A stretch of DNA of 64,000 nucleotides, taken from the NCBI GenBank assembly GCA_016182485.1, contig JACPGH010000006.1, positions 1 through 64,000 on the forward strand. The letters are read 5' to 3'. Source of the stretch: Candidatus Kaiserbacteria bacterium (GTDB lineage Bacteria; Patescibacteria; Paceibacteria; UBA9973; UBA2103). Every line of letters starts with the position of its first letter. The stretch's first letter is position 1. Of this stretch, positions 30,533 to 38,749 are shown in pieces. The notes under the pieces are model-generated. The model worked only from the letters and a program-made list of their open reading frames with translations, did not search any database and had not been told where the DNA came from. The position numbers were made by a program, and so were the translations under genes.

Positions 30533-32329
30533 TTACTCGTGAAGTCCTACGTGGAGATTGTAAAGATGCCTGTACGTTCCGTCTTCTTTGGCAAGCAATT
30601 CTTCATGCGTACCCTCTTCTGCCACCCCACCGTCCTTTATGACTAAAATTTTATCCGCCTTGCGCACGGTTGAAAGCCTGTGCGCGATAATAAATGTCGT
30701 TCTGTCACGCATGAGTTTTTCAAGCGACGCTGTAATGAGTTGTTCCGTTTCGATATCGAGAGCCGAGGTCGGCTCGTCGAGGATGAGGAATTCCGGATTG
30801 CGTAAAATTGCCCTGGCGATAGCCACACGCTGTTTTTGACCGACCGAGAGTTTGATGCCCCTTTCTCCAACGATAGTGTCATACCCTTTTGCCTGCAGCA
30901 TGATGAAGTCGTGTATATGCGCCTCCTGAGCTGCATGCTCAACCTCTGCATCCGAAGCGCTGAATGAACCGTACCGAATATTCGACCGGATCGTATCGTT
31001 GAATAGGGCAACCTCCTGTGGCACGACCGCAATTCGCGAACGCAGCGCAAGCAGGTCCCATTCACGAGTATCCACGCCTTCAACAAGCACTTTTCCTTCT
31101 GTTGGGAAATAGTAGCCAGATATAAGCGATATTGCGCTGGATTTGCCTACCCCCGACTCGCCTACAAAGGCAGTGACCTGCCCAGGCTTAGTGCTGAATG
31201 ACAAATGAGACAGAACTAGTCTTTGTTCCTCTTCATAACGGAATGAAACATCTCTGAATTCAACAACTCCCGCCAGAGGTCCCGAGTTGTGGGCGTTTGC
31301 AGGATGATATATTTCCTGCGGTTTTCTGAAAATGCGCTCGACAGAACCAGCAGTCGTCAGACCGTTCTGAATTACTTGCCAGCTATAGCCAAGCGATACC
31401 AGCGGTCCGAAGAACATGAGCGCATAGCCGTTAAACGCGACCAGTTCGCCAACGGTAATTATACCTGCGCTCACATATTGCACCGAAACTATGAAAATAG
31501 ATGCTTGAGTAAGAAAAACAATGACACGCTGCCAGAGATTAAGGCGATTCCAGTTGAGCTCGTTTTTATACCAAAGGGCGACAACGTCGCCTTTCAGCGT
31601 TTTACGTATGCGTGCAATTTCATATTCCTCGGCGGCAGCCTGCTTAACGGCCGCGGATTGGCTCACGGCTGAGGCCGCGTCGTCCCACCGGTCGTTCCAT
31701 GCGCGATGCGCACGATCGTCGACAGACGCAGTGCCCTGCAGGAGTATGACGAGCGCGCAGGCATACACGATAACGCCGGCGGTCAGAATAAGAGCCAGGG
31801 TAGTATTGATGCTTAGAGCCAAGGTGATGCCGATGACGATGGATAATAGCTGCGGAGAAATTTGAATCGCCGTTCTCAATATTGCGTTAATCCGCCACGA
31901 AGCCGAACTGATACGGCTAAATACCGCCTGAATATGTTCTTGAGTGTGAAATGACAGAGGCAATTGGAGCAGGTGAATAAAGCCTTCAGCTTGAACGCCG
32001 ATATGCATATCCGTATCCAGCCAGCGGCGCTTTCGATCGATCCACCAATCTACAAAATCAGATACGATACGGGTTACAGCCCATGCAATGAGTACTAGCG
32101 CAATGTAAGGCAATCCATTTGATTGGGTAGGATTGCCCTGCGAGATCGCGATCAGTGCATCGAAGAAGCGACCGGTTACATATGGTACAAATCCGTTCGC
32201 GATCGCTGAAATAAGGCCGAGAACCCCGACTAGTACGAGCGTGCTCTTATAAGAACTCGCATGGCGCCAAATACCTTGGACGCCTTCACTGAAGGATACC
32301 GGCGGCTCCTTTGGGTCGTCCTTTTCCAT
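30533..32329 (-). CDS. ABC transporter half-exporter (membrane + ATPase)
   Basis: A fused type I exporter of 598 residues: six membrane segments across residues 25-310, then an ATPase domain. The nucleotide-binding site is complete: Walker A GESGVGKSS, Q-loop VVPQEVALFN, signature LSVGQKQR, Walker B FLILDEPTSALD and switch AHRLST. It likely works as a homodimer exporting a lipid, peptide or drug; the substrate is unknown. The stop is followed by an HNH-like orphan unit. Codon use is less GC-rich than neighbours (many AT-ending codons), hinting at later acquisition. Confidence 0.95.
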   Translation of the reverse strand: MEKDDPKEPPVSFSEGVQGIWRHASSYKSTLVLVGVLGLISAIANGFVPYVTGRFFDALIAISQGNPTQSNGLPYIALVLIAWAVTRIVSDFVDWWIDRKRRWLDTDMHIGVQAEGFIHLLQLPLSFHTQEHIQAVFSRISSASWRINAILRTAIQISPQLLSIVIGITLALSINTTLALILTAGVIVYACALVILLQGTASVDDRAHRAWNDRWDDAASAVSQSAAVKQAAAEEYEIARIRKTLKGDVVALWYKNELNWNRLNLWQRVIVFLTQASIFIVSVQYVSAGIITVGELVAFNGYALMFFGPLVSLGYSWQVIQNGLTTAGSVERIFRKPQEIYHPANAHNSGPLAGVVEFRDVSFRYEEEQRLVLSHLSFSTKPGQVTAFVGESGVGKSSAISLISGYYFPTEGKVLVEGVDTREWDLLALRSRIAVVPQEVALFNDTIRSNIRYGSFSASDAEVEHAAQEAHIHDFIMLQAKGYDTIVGERGIKLSVGQKQRVAIARAILRNPEFLILDEPTSALDIETEQLITASLEKLMRDRTTFIIAHRLSTVRKADKILVIKDGGVAEEGTHEELLAKEDGTYRHLYNLHVGLHE

Positions 32330-32338
32330 TTCTTTAGC

Positions 32339-32860
32339 TTATCTCGCAAGGAAGAAAAGGCCAACTGCGGGGGCGATGAACCACCAAAAGAAGTATTGTT
32401 TCGCGGCGAAGAGGAAATCGATAGCCGGCGTGAATTGGTAGACCGTGGCGACCGGGAAGATGTGGTACGCGAGCGCGAGCAGGAAGGCCGCGCCGAGGAA
32501 CGAGAGCGCGATGAGGCCGAATATGCCAATATAGAGAAAATCGGAGACGACGACGCGGCGCAGGATGATGTAGAAAACAATTGCGACAGCGGCATATACG
32601 CCGATTTGCGACAGAAGCGCCGTCATCGCCGGCGCCGTCGGCAGGTACGACATGTACGGGAAGACGGCGTAGACCGCGTAGGCCGCATAGAATGAGAGTA
32701 GAAGGGCGACGAACGGCCCGCGCCCGACGTACCACGCGAAGAGGAAAAGGGCCCCGACGAGAACGAGAAGGATCACGAAGTCGCTCATCCCGTTCCATAC
32801 CGTGAGCGCCGTATTGGTCGCAAGCGTATTCACCTGCGCGAGGCCGGTCGTGGCTGACAT
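32339..32860 (-). CDS. Multi-pass membrane protein, unknown
   Basis: 173 residues with about five membrane helices (FVILLVLVGALFLFAWYVG, FVALLLSFYAAYAVYAVFPY, GVYAAVAIVFYIILRRVV and two more). A short polar N terminus. Homologues are typical anonymous membrane proteins of CPR genomes. It lies 9 bases upstream of the ABC exporter and is separated from dnaJ by a heptad inverted repeat. A role with the exporter is possible by position only. Confidence 0.75.
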   Translation of the reverse strand: MSATTGLAQVNTLATNTALTVWNGMSDFVILLVLVGALFLFAWYVGRGPFVALLLSFYAAYAVYAVFPYMSYLPTAPAMTALLSQIGVYAAVAIVFYIILRRVVVSDFLYIGIFGLIALSFLGAAFLLALAYHIFPVATVYQFTPAIDFLFAAKQYFFWWFIAPAVGLFFLAR

Positions 32861-32867
32861 GATAAAT

Positions 32868-32953
32868 AGCTTATAGGCTTTAGGCGCTAGGCGCTAGCAA
32901 ATCCGTGTGGAATCTTAATGCTAAAGCCTAGCGCCTAAGGCCTAATGGCTAGC
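32868..32953. repeat. Heptad NTAGGNN inverted repeat after dnaJ
   Basis: Left arm TTAGGCG CTAGGCG CTAGCAA (32880-32900) and a right arm rich in the reverse units (32919-32953). The loop begins ATCCGTGTGG. It starts directly after the dnaJ stop. Confidence 0.7.
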
Positions 32954-34057
32954 TCAAAGCCCCTCGCTCTTGAGATCCTCGATGGATTTTTTCGCCTTGC
33001 CGGAGAGTTTGTGCGGCAGGGCCACTTCGAGCCGGATGATGAGATCGCCGCGGCCGGAGTCAGCCGGGATGCCCTTCCCTGCTACGCGCAGGAGCTCTTC
33101 GGCGCGCTTCATCGGCGGGATCTTCACTTCGAGCGTCTTGTCGTCCAGACTTTCAATAGTGACTGTGGTGCCCAGGAGCGCGTCGGTAAGCTTGACAGGC
33201 AATGTCATCACTAAATTATTCCCTTCGCGGCGGAAGATTGGATGCGGCTTCACATGTACCTTCACATAGAGATCCCCCGCGAGCCCCGCCTTAATCGCTT
33301 CGCCCTTTTGCGGCATGCGTATCATCTCTCCGTTATCGATGCCGGCCGGGATGACTATGTGGATCTCTTCTTCCTTGCGCCTCGTGCCCTTGCCGTGGCA
33401 TTCCGGGCACTTCTCTTTCGGCACTTGCCCGCCGCCTTCGCAGACCATGCATGTGCGCACGCTCGAGAATTGGCCGAGGATGGAGTTACGCGTCTCGCGG
33501 ATGCGGCCGGTGCCATTGCAAGTTTTGCACTTCTCGAGGTCAGTACCGGGCTTGGCTCCCGAACCCCGACAGAGCGCGCAAGTCGAGACTTTCGCTATTA
33601 GAACCTCGCGCATCGTGCCGTACGCCGCCTCCTTGAACGATATCTCTAGGTCGATAGAAATGTCCCTACCCCGCGCCGTGCGCGCCCTGCCCTGCGAACC
33701 GCCGAAGATGTCCCCGAATATATCACTGAAGTCCCCGCCGAATGCGGATCCTCCTTCGGAAGAGAACTCGAATCCACCGTTCTTGAACATATCGCTGAAG
33801 TCGAAACCGCCGAACGAACCTGCGCCGTTAGGTGCCGAGCCCTGCGAGGTAAAGGCTTGACCATACGCGTCGTATTCCCGGCGCCTCTTTTCATCAGAAA
33901 GGACGGCGTAGGCCTCGGTCACCTCTTTGAACTTGGCCTCGTTGCCGTTCCCCTTATCCGGATGATACTTATGCGCCAGCGTCCTGAACGCTTTCTTAAT
34001 TTCCTCCTTACCCGCCTTCTTGTCTACGCCTAGCACAGTGTAATAATCCTTGGCCAT
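32954..34057 (-). CDS. dnaJ: Chaperone protein DnaJ
   Basis: Co-chaperone stimulating DnaK ATPase. The J domain carries H-P-D in LAHKYHPDKGN (residues 31-33 region). A Gly/Phe-rich linker follows (SFGGFDFSDMFKNGG). Four C-x-x-C-x-G-x-G zinc repeats span about residues 137-203 (CALCRGSG, CKTCNGTG, CMVCEGGG, CPECHGKG). The C-terminal substrate domains are complete; 367 residues, normal. dnaK is upstream but an orphan TIM-barrel gene lies between. Confidence 0.98.
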   Translation of the reverse strand: MAKDYYTVLGVDKKAGKEEIKKAFRTLAHKYHPDKGNGNEAKFKEVTEAYAVLSDEKRRREYDAYGQAFTSQGSAPNGAGSFGGFDFSDMFKNGGFEFSSEGGSAFGGDFSDIFGDIFGGSQGRARTARGRDISIDLEISFKEAAYGTMREVLIAKVSTCALCRGSGAKPGTDLEKCKTCNGTGRIRETRNSILGQFSSVRTCMVCEGGGQVPKEKCPECHGKGTRRKEEEIHIVIPAGIDNGEMIRMPQKGEAIKAGLAGDLYVKVHVKPHPIFRREGNNLVMTLPVKLTDALLGTTVTIESLDDKTLEVKIPPMKRAEELLRVAGKGIPADSGRGDLIIRLEVALPHKLSGKAKKSIEDLKSEGL

Positions 34058-34105
34058 ATTTCTCCTATATTATACTCTGCCGTATTTTTGTATGCAAAAA
34101 CGTTA

Positions 34106-34133
34106 AGGCGGGGAGCGCACGCGCTCCCCGCCT
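34106..34133 (-). terminator. Terminator of the TIM-barrel orphan gene
   Basis: Stem AGGCGGGGAGCGC / GCGCTCCCCGCCT, then TAACGTTTTTG on the minus strand. Confidence 0.8.
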
Positions 34134-34138
34134 CGTGT

Positions 34139-34954
34139 CTATTCCACCTTCATGCCAGCCGGCAACCGCGCTTCGACGCTCTTCGCGATGTAACTCGCGG
34201 TCTCGAAGAGGTCGAGCGTGTCCTCGGGCTTCGTGCGAAGGCGGCCTTCGGCGTCGTTGGAGAGAAGTGGAAACTCCTCGAGTAACGGGCCGAGCTGTTC
34301 CTTCACGTTCTTGGAGGAGAGGCCGCCGGCAATGCCGAGTCCGATATTCCAGCCGCGCTCCGCGATGGCTCGCAGGTATGCGCGGCCGGTCTCTATAACG
34401 AACGGCTCTCCACTGCCTCCAGAAGCATCGATGAGGATGTCGTCTACGAGCGAGACGTAGTGACCTGTCATCTCCGCCACCCTCAACGGCGAATCGCCCA
34501 GTTCACGCATCGCGCGAGCGCCGATCTGCAGGACGAGGCGGGGTTCCGGTCCCATTGCTTCTCGGTACATCTCGAGATCGCCGATCGACGGCCATGCGAT
34601 GTTGAGCTGGAAACCGTGCAGGTCCGGTCCTGCCAGCTCGTGAAGGCGAATGAGATCGGCCGCGAGCCGCATGCGGTTGTCCGTGTTGAAGTGGATGAGG
34701 TTGAGCAGAGCTGGATGTCTGCGAAGTGCGGGCCTGAGGCGGTTGATCCTCGGATAGCGGCCCGGCCACTTGTTGGGTATCCCATTGAGCGTCTTGCTAC
34801 TCACGAGGTAGCCCAGCATGAGCTGAAGATGCTCGACACGCTTGCCTACCCCGAGCTCGCTCACGATCAGCATTGCTCCGAGGATGGCTCTCGCGCAGAC
34901 CACGGCCTCGCTACCCTCCATGATCCCAGTAACTCCCGTGTAAGGGCGTCTCAA
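34139..34954 (-). CDS. Probable TIM-barrel protein (TrpF-like), orphan unit
   Basis: 271 residues. The C-terminal half has two segments typical of phosphate-binding (beta/alpha)8 barrels: DDILIDASGGSGEPF and WNIGLGIAGGLSSKNV, in the order seen in phosphoribosylanthranilate isomerase. Before them are barrel-like strands (HGFQLNIAWPS, PRLVLQIGARAM). No other trp gene is near, so the enzyme activity is not implied. The start is a TTG at 34954 with GGAGGA 6 bases upstream. Upstream TTGACA (35025-35020, minus) and a downstream terminator make it a closed single-gene unit between dnaK and dnaJ. Confidence 0.7.
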   Translation of the reverse strand: MRRPYTGVTGIMEGSEAVVCARAILGAMLIVSELGVGKRVEHLQLMLGYLVSSKTLNGIPNKWPGRYPRINRLRPALRRHPALLNLIHFNTDNRMRLAADLIRLHELAGPDLHGFQLNIAWPSIGDLEMYREAMGPEPRLVLQIGARAMRELGDSPLRVAEMTGHYVSLVDDILIDASGGSGEPFVIETGRAYLRAIAERGWNIGLGIAGGLSSKNVKEQLGPLLEEFPLLSNDAEGRLRTKPEDTLDLFETASYIAKSVEARLPAGMKVE

Positions 34955-35029
34955 TGAAGTTCCTCCCTCGTATGGAATTGGTACTGTCCGGCCTAATAAT
35001 GCAGGATTGTTAGTAACCTTGTCAATCTC

Positions 35030-36955
35030 CTATTTCTCCTTGAATTCCGCGTCCGTAGGACCACTTGACTCTGGAGGCTGGTCGCTAGAGCCTGGAGAAG
35101 ATGCGTCTGGCGGCGGGGTCTGACTTCCCTGCTGTTTCATCATCGCCTCTCCGATCTTCATCATTGCCTGCGAGAGCGCGTCGGTCGCAGTCTTGATAGT
35201 CGCCGGGTCCTCGCTGTTGCGCGCCGTCTTGAGCGCGTCAATTTTATCCTGCACTTCTTTCACCGCCTCAGGCGACGGCTTTCCCTGCCCTGAGCCCGTC
35301 GAAGGGTCCCCGTATTCTTTTATAGCTTTCTCGGCGGCATAAACAGACTGGTCCGCAATGTTACGCGCCTCTACAAGCTCTTTGCGCTTTTCGTCGTCCG
35401 CCGCGTGCGCTTCTGCATCCGATTTCATTTTGTCTATATCTTCCTTGGAGAGACCGGTCGAGCCGGTGATACGGATAGATTGCTCTTTGCCCGTCGTCTT
35501 TTCCTTCGCTTTTACCGTCAGGATTCCGGAGGCATCAACGTCGAAGGTGACTTCGATCTGCGGCAGGCCGCGCGGCGCGGGCGGAATGCCGTCGAGCATG
35601 AAGCGGCCGAGCGACTTGTTGTCGGCGCTCATCGCCCGTTCGCCCTGCGTGACATGGATCTCCACTGACGGCTGGTTATCCGCGGCCGTCGAGAAAACTT
35701 GCATTCGGCTCGTCGGTATCGCCGTATTGCGCTCGACAAGCTTGGTAGCGACGCCGCCCATCGTCTCGATCGCGAGCGAGAGCGGGATAACGTCCACGAG
35801 CAGGATGTCTTTCACGTCGCCTTGGAGTATGCCCGCCTGTATCGCGGCGCCGATCGCCACCACCTCATCCGGATTAACAGACATATTCGGCTTTTTCCCG
35901 AAGAATTTTTCGACGGCCTGCTGGAGCATCGGCATGCGCGTCTGGCCCCCGACCAAAATTACCTCGTGTATCTCGCCGACCTTAAACGGCGAGGCTTCCA
36001 TCGCGCGCTTGGTTATAGCCATCGCGCGTTCTACGAACTCCCCCGCGAGCTCCTCAAGCTTGGCGCGAGTCATCTTTATAAGGAGGTGGCGCGGGCCGGA
36101 GGCGTCTGAGGTCAGGAACGGAATATTGACCTCGGTCTCCATCGCGCTCGAGAGCTCGATCTTCGCCTTCTCGGCCGCCTCGTCAAGGCGCTGGCGCGCG
36201 AGCGCATCGCTTCGAACGTCTATGCCGCTCTCTTTCTTAAACTCATCGGCAAGCCAGTTGATGATCTTCTGATCTATATCCTTACCTCCCAAATGCGCGT
36301 CGCCATCGGTACTCTTCACTTCAATAACATCGTCGCCGACATCGAGAACGGAGATATCGAAGGTCCCGCCGCCGAAGTCGAAGACCGCTATCTTTTCATC
36401 CTTCTTCTTATTGAAACCGTAGGCCAAGGCGGCAGCGGTCGGCTCGTTGATGATGCGCTTTACCTCGAGTCCGGCGATTTGGCCGGCGGCTTTCGTCGCG
36501 CTGCGCTGATCGTCGTTGAAGTAAGCCGGGACGGTGATCACGGCCTCAGTGATCTTTTCGCCAAGCTTGGCCTCGGCATCGGTCTTAAGCTTCGTGAGGA
36601 TCATCGCGGAGAGCTCTTCCGGGCGGTACCACTTATCAGACATTTTCACTTCGATTCCGCCATTCTCCGCCTTGCGCATCTCGAACGGCACGGCGGCCTT
36701 GTCCTTCTGCACGGCAGGCTCATCGAAGTGGTGGCCGATAAAGCGCTTGATCTGGTAGATAGTGTTGAGCGGATTGGTGACCGACTGGCGTTTGGCGAGC
36801 GTGCCGACTATCCGTTCGCCCGTCTTCCCCACCGCGACGACGGACGGAGTCGTACGCGCGCCTTCCGCGTTCTCGAGTACGCGCGGCTCGCCGCCTTCGA
36901 CGACTGCCATCGCCGAGTTTGTCGTGCCCAAGTCGATGCCAAGAATTTTTGCCAT
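35030..36955 (-). CDS. dnaK: Chaperone protein DnaK (Hsp70)
   Basis: ATP-dependent chaperone. The ATPase domain opens with KILGIDLGTTNSAMAVV and contains AVITVPAYFNDDQRSATK, FDFGGGTFDISVLDVG and LVGGQTRMPMLQ. The substrate domain DVIPLSLAIETMGG follows, and the lid ends in a disordered Pro/Gly/Ser tail. Near residue 555 the lid contains DPSTGSGQG, encoded by a palindromic repeat (35288-35306). 641 residues, normal. Start at ATG 36955 by family N terminus (MAKILGID). It follows grpE by 31 bases. Confidence 0.98.
   Translation of the reverse strand: MAKILGIDLGTTNSAMAVVEGGEPRVLENAEGARTTPSVVAVGKTGERIVGTLAKRQSVTNPLNTIYQIKRFIGHHFDEPAVQKDKAAVPFEMRKAENGGIEVKMSDKWYRPEELSAMILTKLKTDAEAKLGEKITEAVITVPAYFNDDQRSATKAAGQIAGLEVKRIINEPTAAALAYGFNKKKDEKIAVFDFGGGTFDISVLDVGDDVIEVKSTDGDAHLGGKDIDQKIINWLADEFKKESGIDVRSDALARQRLDEAAEKAKIELSSAMETEVNIPFLTSDASGPRHLLIKMTRAKLEELAGEFVERAMAITKRAMEASPFKVGEIHEVILVGGQTRMPMLQQAVEKFFGKKPNMSVNPDEVVAIGAAIQAGILQGDVKDILLVDVIPLSLAIETMGGVATKLVERNTAIPTSRMQVFSTAADNQPSVEIHVTQGERAMSADNKSLGRFMLDGIPPAPRGLPQIEVTFDVDASGILTVKAKEKTTGKEQSIRITGSTGLSKEDIDKMKSDAEAHAADDEKRKELVEARNIADQSVYAAEKAIKEYGDPSTGSGQGKPSPEAVKEVQDKIDALKTARNSEDPATIKTATDALSQAMMKIGEAMMKQQGSQTPPPDASSPGSSDQPPESSGPTDAEFKEK
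35288..35306. repeat. Palindromic repeat inside dnaK
   Basis: CCCTGAGCCCGTCGAAGGG, an imperfect palindrome of a widespread interspersed type, in frame as PSTGSGQ. Confidence 0.7.
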
Positions 36956-36986
36956 ATCAATCAAGCATTATATTAATAATGTCATT

Positions 36987-37556
36987 TTACTCGCCGGATT
37001 CCCCGCCTGCAAAGTGACCGACTCGTACCTTCGCAGGCCTGATTACCATACCGTGTATCTTCCACCCCCTTTCTAATACCGCAGTCACCACGTCGTCTCT
37101 TTCGGGAGTATCGACGATATCCCGCCCGAATGCTTCATGTATCGCAGGATCGAAGCCTTCGCCGATCTGGCCCAGCTCCTCGAGCCCGAGAGCCGAGAAA
37201 GCGCTTTCAAGCTGTTTGGCGATGGCAAGGAAGCCCTCAGGAAAACTCTCTGCCTGCCTGCCTGCCGGCAGGTGCTCCTTCGCCCGTTCGAGCGCGTCGA
37301 AAGCCGGCAAGAGCGTCTCGACCGCCCTCACTTTGCCTCTCAATTCCGATGCCTTCGTATCGTTCTCAATTCGTTTCAGGAGATTGACATAGTCCGCCTT
37401 TGAGCGCTGCCAGCCGTCCATGTATTCCTGTTTCTCCTCTCGGCAGGCGGAGAGATCCTGCCGCAGCTTAGCAAGCTTCTCCTCTGCTCGCTCCGCGCCC
37501 ACCTCCTCCTCAGCCATATCCGGCTCCATGATGATATCCTCGTTCTCGTCTTTCAT
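36987..37556 (-). CDS. grpE: Nucleotide exchange factor GrpE
   Basis: Releases ADP from DnaK. An acidic N terminus, a long coiled-coil helix (residues 20-75) and the C-terminal beta domain with FDPAIHEAFGRDI and VLERGWKIHGMVIRPAKVRV. The region between helix and head carries HLPAGRQAE, encoded by a CCTGCC/GGCAGG palindrome (37251-37275) not expected in the family. 189 residues, normal. First gene of the grpE-dnaK pair. Confidence 0.96.
   Translation of the reverse strand: MKDENEDIIMEPDMAEEEVGAERAEEKLAKLRQDLSACREEKQEYMDGWQRSKADYVNLLKRIENDTKASELRGKVRAVETLLPAFDALERAKEHLPAGRQAESFPEGFLAIAKQLESAFSALGLEELGQIGEGFDPAIHEAFGRDIVDTPERDDVVTAVLERGWKIHGMVIRPAKVRVGHFAGGESGE
37251..37275. repeat. Palindromic repeat inside grpE
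   Basis: Repeated TGCC units leading into the perfect 12-mer CCTGCCGGCAGG (37261-37272), in frame. Confidence 0.75.
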
Positions 37557-37565
37557 GTTTCAAGT

Positions 37566-37844
37566 CTACGGTTCGCCGATGATGCGCGCAACCCAAGCCT
37601 CGGCCTTGTCCACAACCGCTTTCAGAGGCGGATACCGCTGGACGTGCCGGTCTATCCAGCCACGGATCGTCACCGAATACGTCGAGAGCAAGAGGGCGCC
37701 GATGAATATGAAAAAGAACCCTTGCAGGAACGGGAGTGCGAGCCCCGCGATGCCGGCAACGATAAAAAGAATCCCCGCGGCGATTATCAGCGCCTGTTTT
37801 ACTTTTTTGGACATGCTTGGCATGGATGCGGAGCATTGTAGCAT
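37566..37844 (-). CDS. Small two-TM protein (PGPGW/DUF454-like)
   Basis: Up to 92 residues. Two membrane helices meet at a Gly/Pro turn (LIIAAGILFIVAGIAGLALP, then FFFIFIGALLLSTY), like small PGPGW-type proteins, followed by an amphipathic tail with IDRHVQRYPPLKAVVDKAEAW. A TATAAT at 37868-37863 lies 18 bases before the ATG at 37844; ATGs at 37823 and 37814 (MSKKVKQAL) are equally likely starts. Upstream of grpE by 9 bases. Function unknown. Confidence 0.7.
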   Translation of the reverse strand: MLQCSASMPSMSKKVKQALIIAAGILFIVAGIAGLALPFLQGFFFIFIGALLLSTYSVTIRGWIDRHVQRYPPLKAVVDKAEAWVARIIGEP

Positions 37845-37861
37845 TTCCGTACTGTTCGTTC

Positions 37862-37890
37862 ATTATAGTATTTTGCAAAATACTAAAATA
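37862..37890 (-). promoter_or_regulatory. Palindromic promoter/operator element, copy 2
   Basis: AGTATTTTGCAAAATACT (37867-37884) next to minus-strand TATAAT (37867-37862), as at 22879-22907, placing the small TM gene, grpE and dnaK under a possible shared regulator. Confidence 0.6.
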
Positions 37891-37897
37891 ACCTACT

Positions 37898-37925
37898 CAA
37901 AAAGAGCCGCCCAGGCGCGACGGCT
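37898..37925 (-). terminator. Terminator of the ribosomal operon
   Basis: Minus strand AGCCG ... CGGCT stem followed by CTTTTTGAG, about 155 bases after the DUF2283 stop. Bases 37926-38082 otherwise hold remnants of the rpsI 3' end and CCTGAGC-type repeats. Confidence 0.7.
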
Positions 37926-38026
37926 TTATATGTAGCTGCGGTGCTCGAACGTTTTAACGTTTGCTTCCTTCCGAATGCTCAGGATCTACGCTAACGCTTC
38001 GACCACCCTTCGCTCCGCTCAGGATG

Positions 38027-38077
38027 TCGCAAACTAACGTTTGCTCCACTTAGGCGCTTTGCGAGCCTTCTTCAAGC
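38027..38077. repeat. Duplicated rpsI 3' end
   Basis: 51 bases matching the rpsI tail at 38340-38390 with 4 differences, all synonymous. It still encodes LKKARKAPKWSKR and a stop on the minus strand, but with no gene body in front. Confidence 0.85.
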
Positions 38078-38082
38078 GGGTG

Positions 38083-38310
38083 TTAGGCTGCGGCCGCTAA
38101 TTTGCCTGAAGAGATTTTTACTGGCACGCCAGACCGCATAATACCCTGCTGAAGCTGGTTGCCGGCATCAAGCAATTCAATTCCAAGAATATTCCCCTTC
38201 TTATCAACGTCGACTATTAGACGGTCTTCCATCTCGACCGTTTTCGCAACCTTGCCCTTGCGCAAAGTCATATATATCGCGTCCGCTATTTTATCGTAGT
38301 TGATTTTCAT
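38083..38310 (-). CDS. DUF2283 family protein
   Basis: 75 residues matching the small DUF2283 fold: INYDKIADAIYMTLRKGKV at the N terminus, then DRLIVDVDKKGNILGIELLDA. Function is unknown for the family, which is scattered among bacteria and often seen in mobile neighbourhoods. Here it sits between the intact end of rpsI and a second copy of that end, as if it arrived with the duplication. No separate promoter is visible; it should be read from the ribosomal operon. Confidence 0.85.
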   Translation of the reverse strand: MKINYDKIADAIYMTLRKGKVAKTVEMEDRLIVDVDKKGNILGIELLDAGNQLQQGIMRSGVPVKISSGKLAAAA

Positions 38311-38346
38311 AGATAGTATGCGGTGCTGATTAGCGTTTTTCGCAAA

Positions 38347-38745
38347 CTAACGTTTGCTCCACTTCGGGGCTTTGCGGGCTTTCTTCAAGCCTGGCTTCTT
38401 GCGCTCTTTGGCGCGCGGATCTCGGGTCAAGAACCGAATGGCTTTGAGCGTTTTGCGCGTGTTCGGCTCCGCTTTTATGAGCGCGCGCGAAATCGCGTGT
38501 CGCACGGCGTCTGCCTGTGCCGCGATGCCCCCGCCCTCGACATGCGCAATAACGGCATAATGCTCCGCGCTTTCGGCTTTTGCGAGCGCCTCCTCGGCTA
38601 TTTTGGCGCGCTCATCCGTCTTGAAATAATCTTTCGGGTTCTTGCCATTCACGATAAGGCTCCCCTTAGGGGAGGCAACCAAACGCACGCTCGCAATAGC
38701 TGTCTTACGGCGTCCGACGGCGGTGATGAAATGTTTAGACGGCAT
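38347..38745 (-). CDS. rpsI: 30S ribosomal protein S9
   Basis: S9 contacts tRNA in the P site with its basic C-terminal tail. Family start FITAVGRRKTAIASVRL and tail KKARKAPKWSKR, ending in the essential Lys-Arg. 132 residues, normal. Start at ATG 38745, 4 bases after the rplM stop, with no Shine-Dalgarno. The last 44 coding bases exist again at 38027-38077. Confidence 0.97.
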   Translation of the reverse strand: MPSKHFITAVGRRKTAIASVRLVASPKGSLIVNGKNPKDYFKTDERAKIAEEALAKAESAEHYAVIAHVEGGGIAAQADAVRHAISRALIKAEPNTRKTLKAIRFLTRDPRAKERKKPGLKKARKAPKWSKR

Positions 38746-38749
38746 AAGT

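Noticed and set aside
37898..38082. Separate small gene after DUF2283
   Set aside because: The region is explained by rpsI tail remnants, CCTGAGC-type repeats and a terminator; no start with a ribosome site was found.
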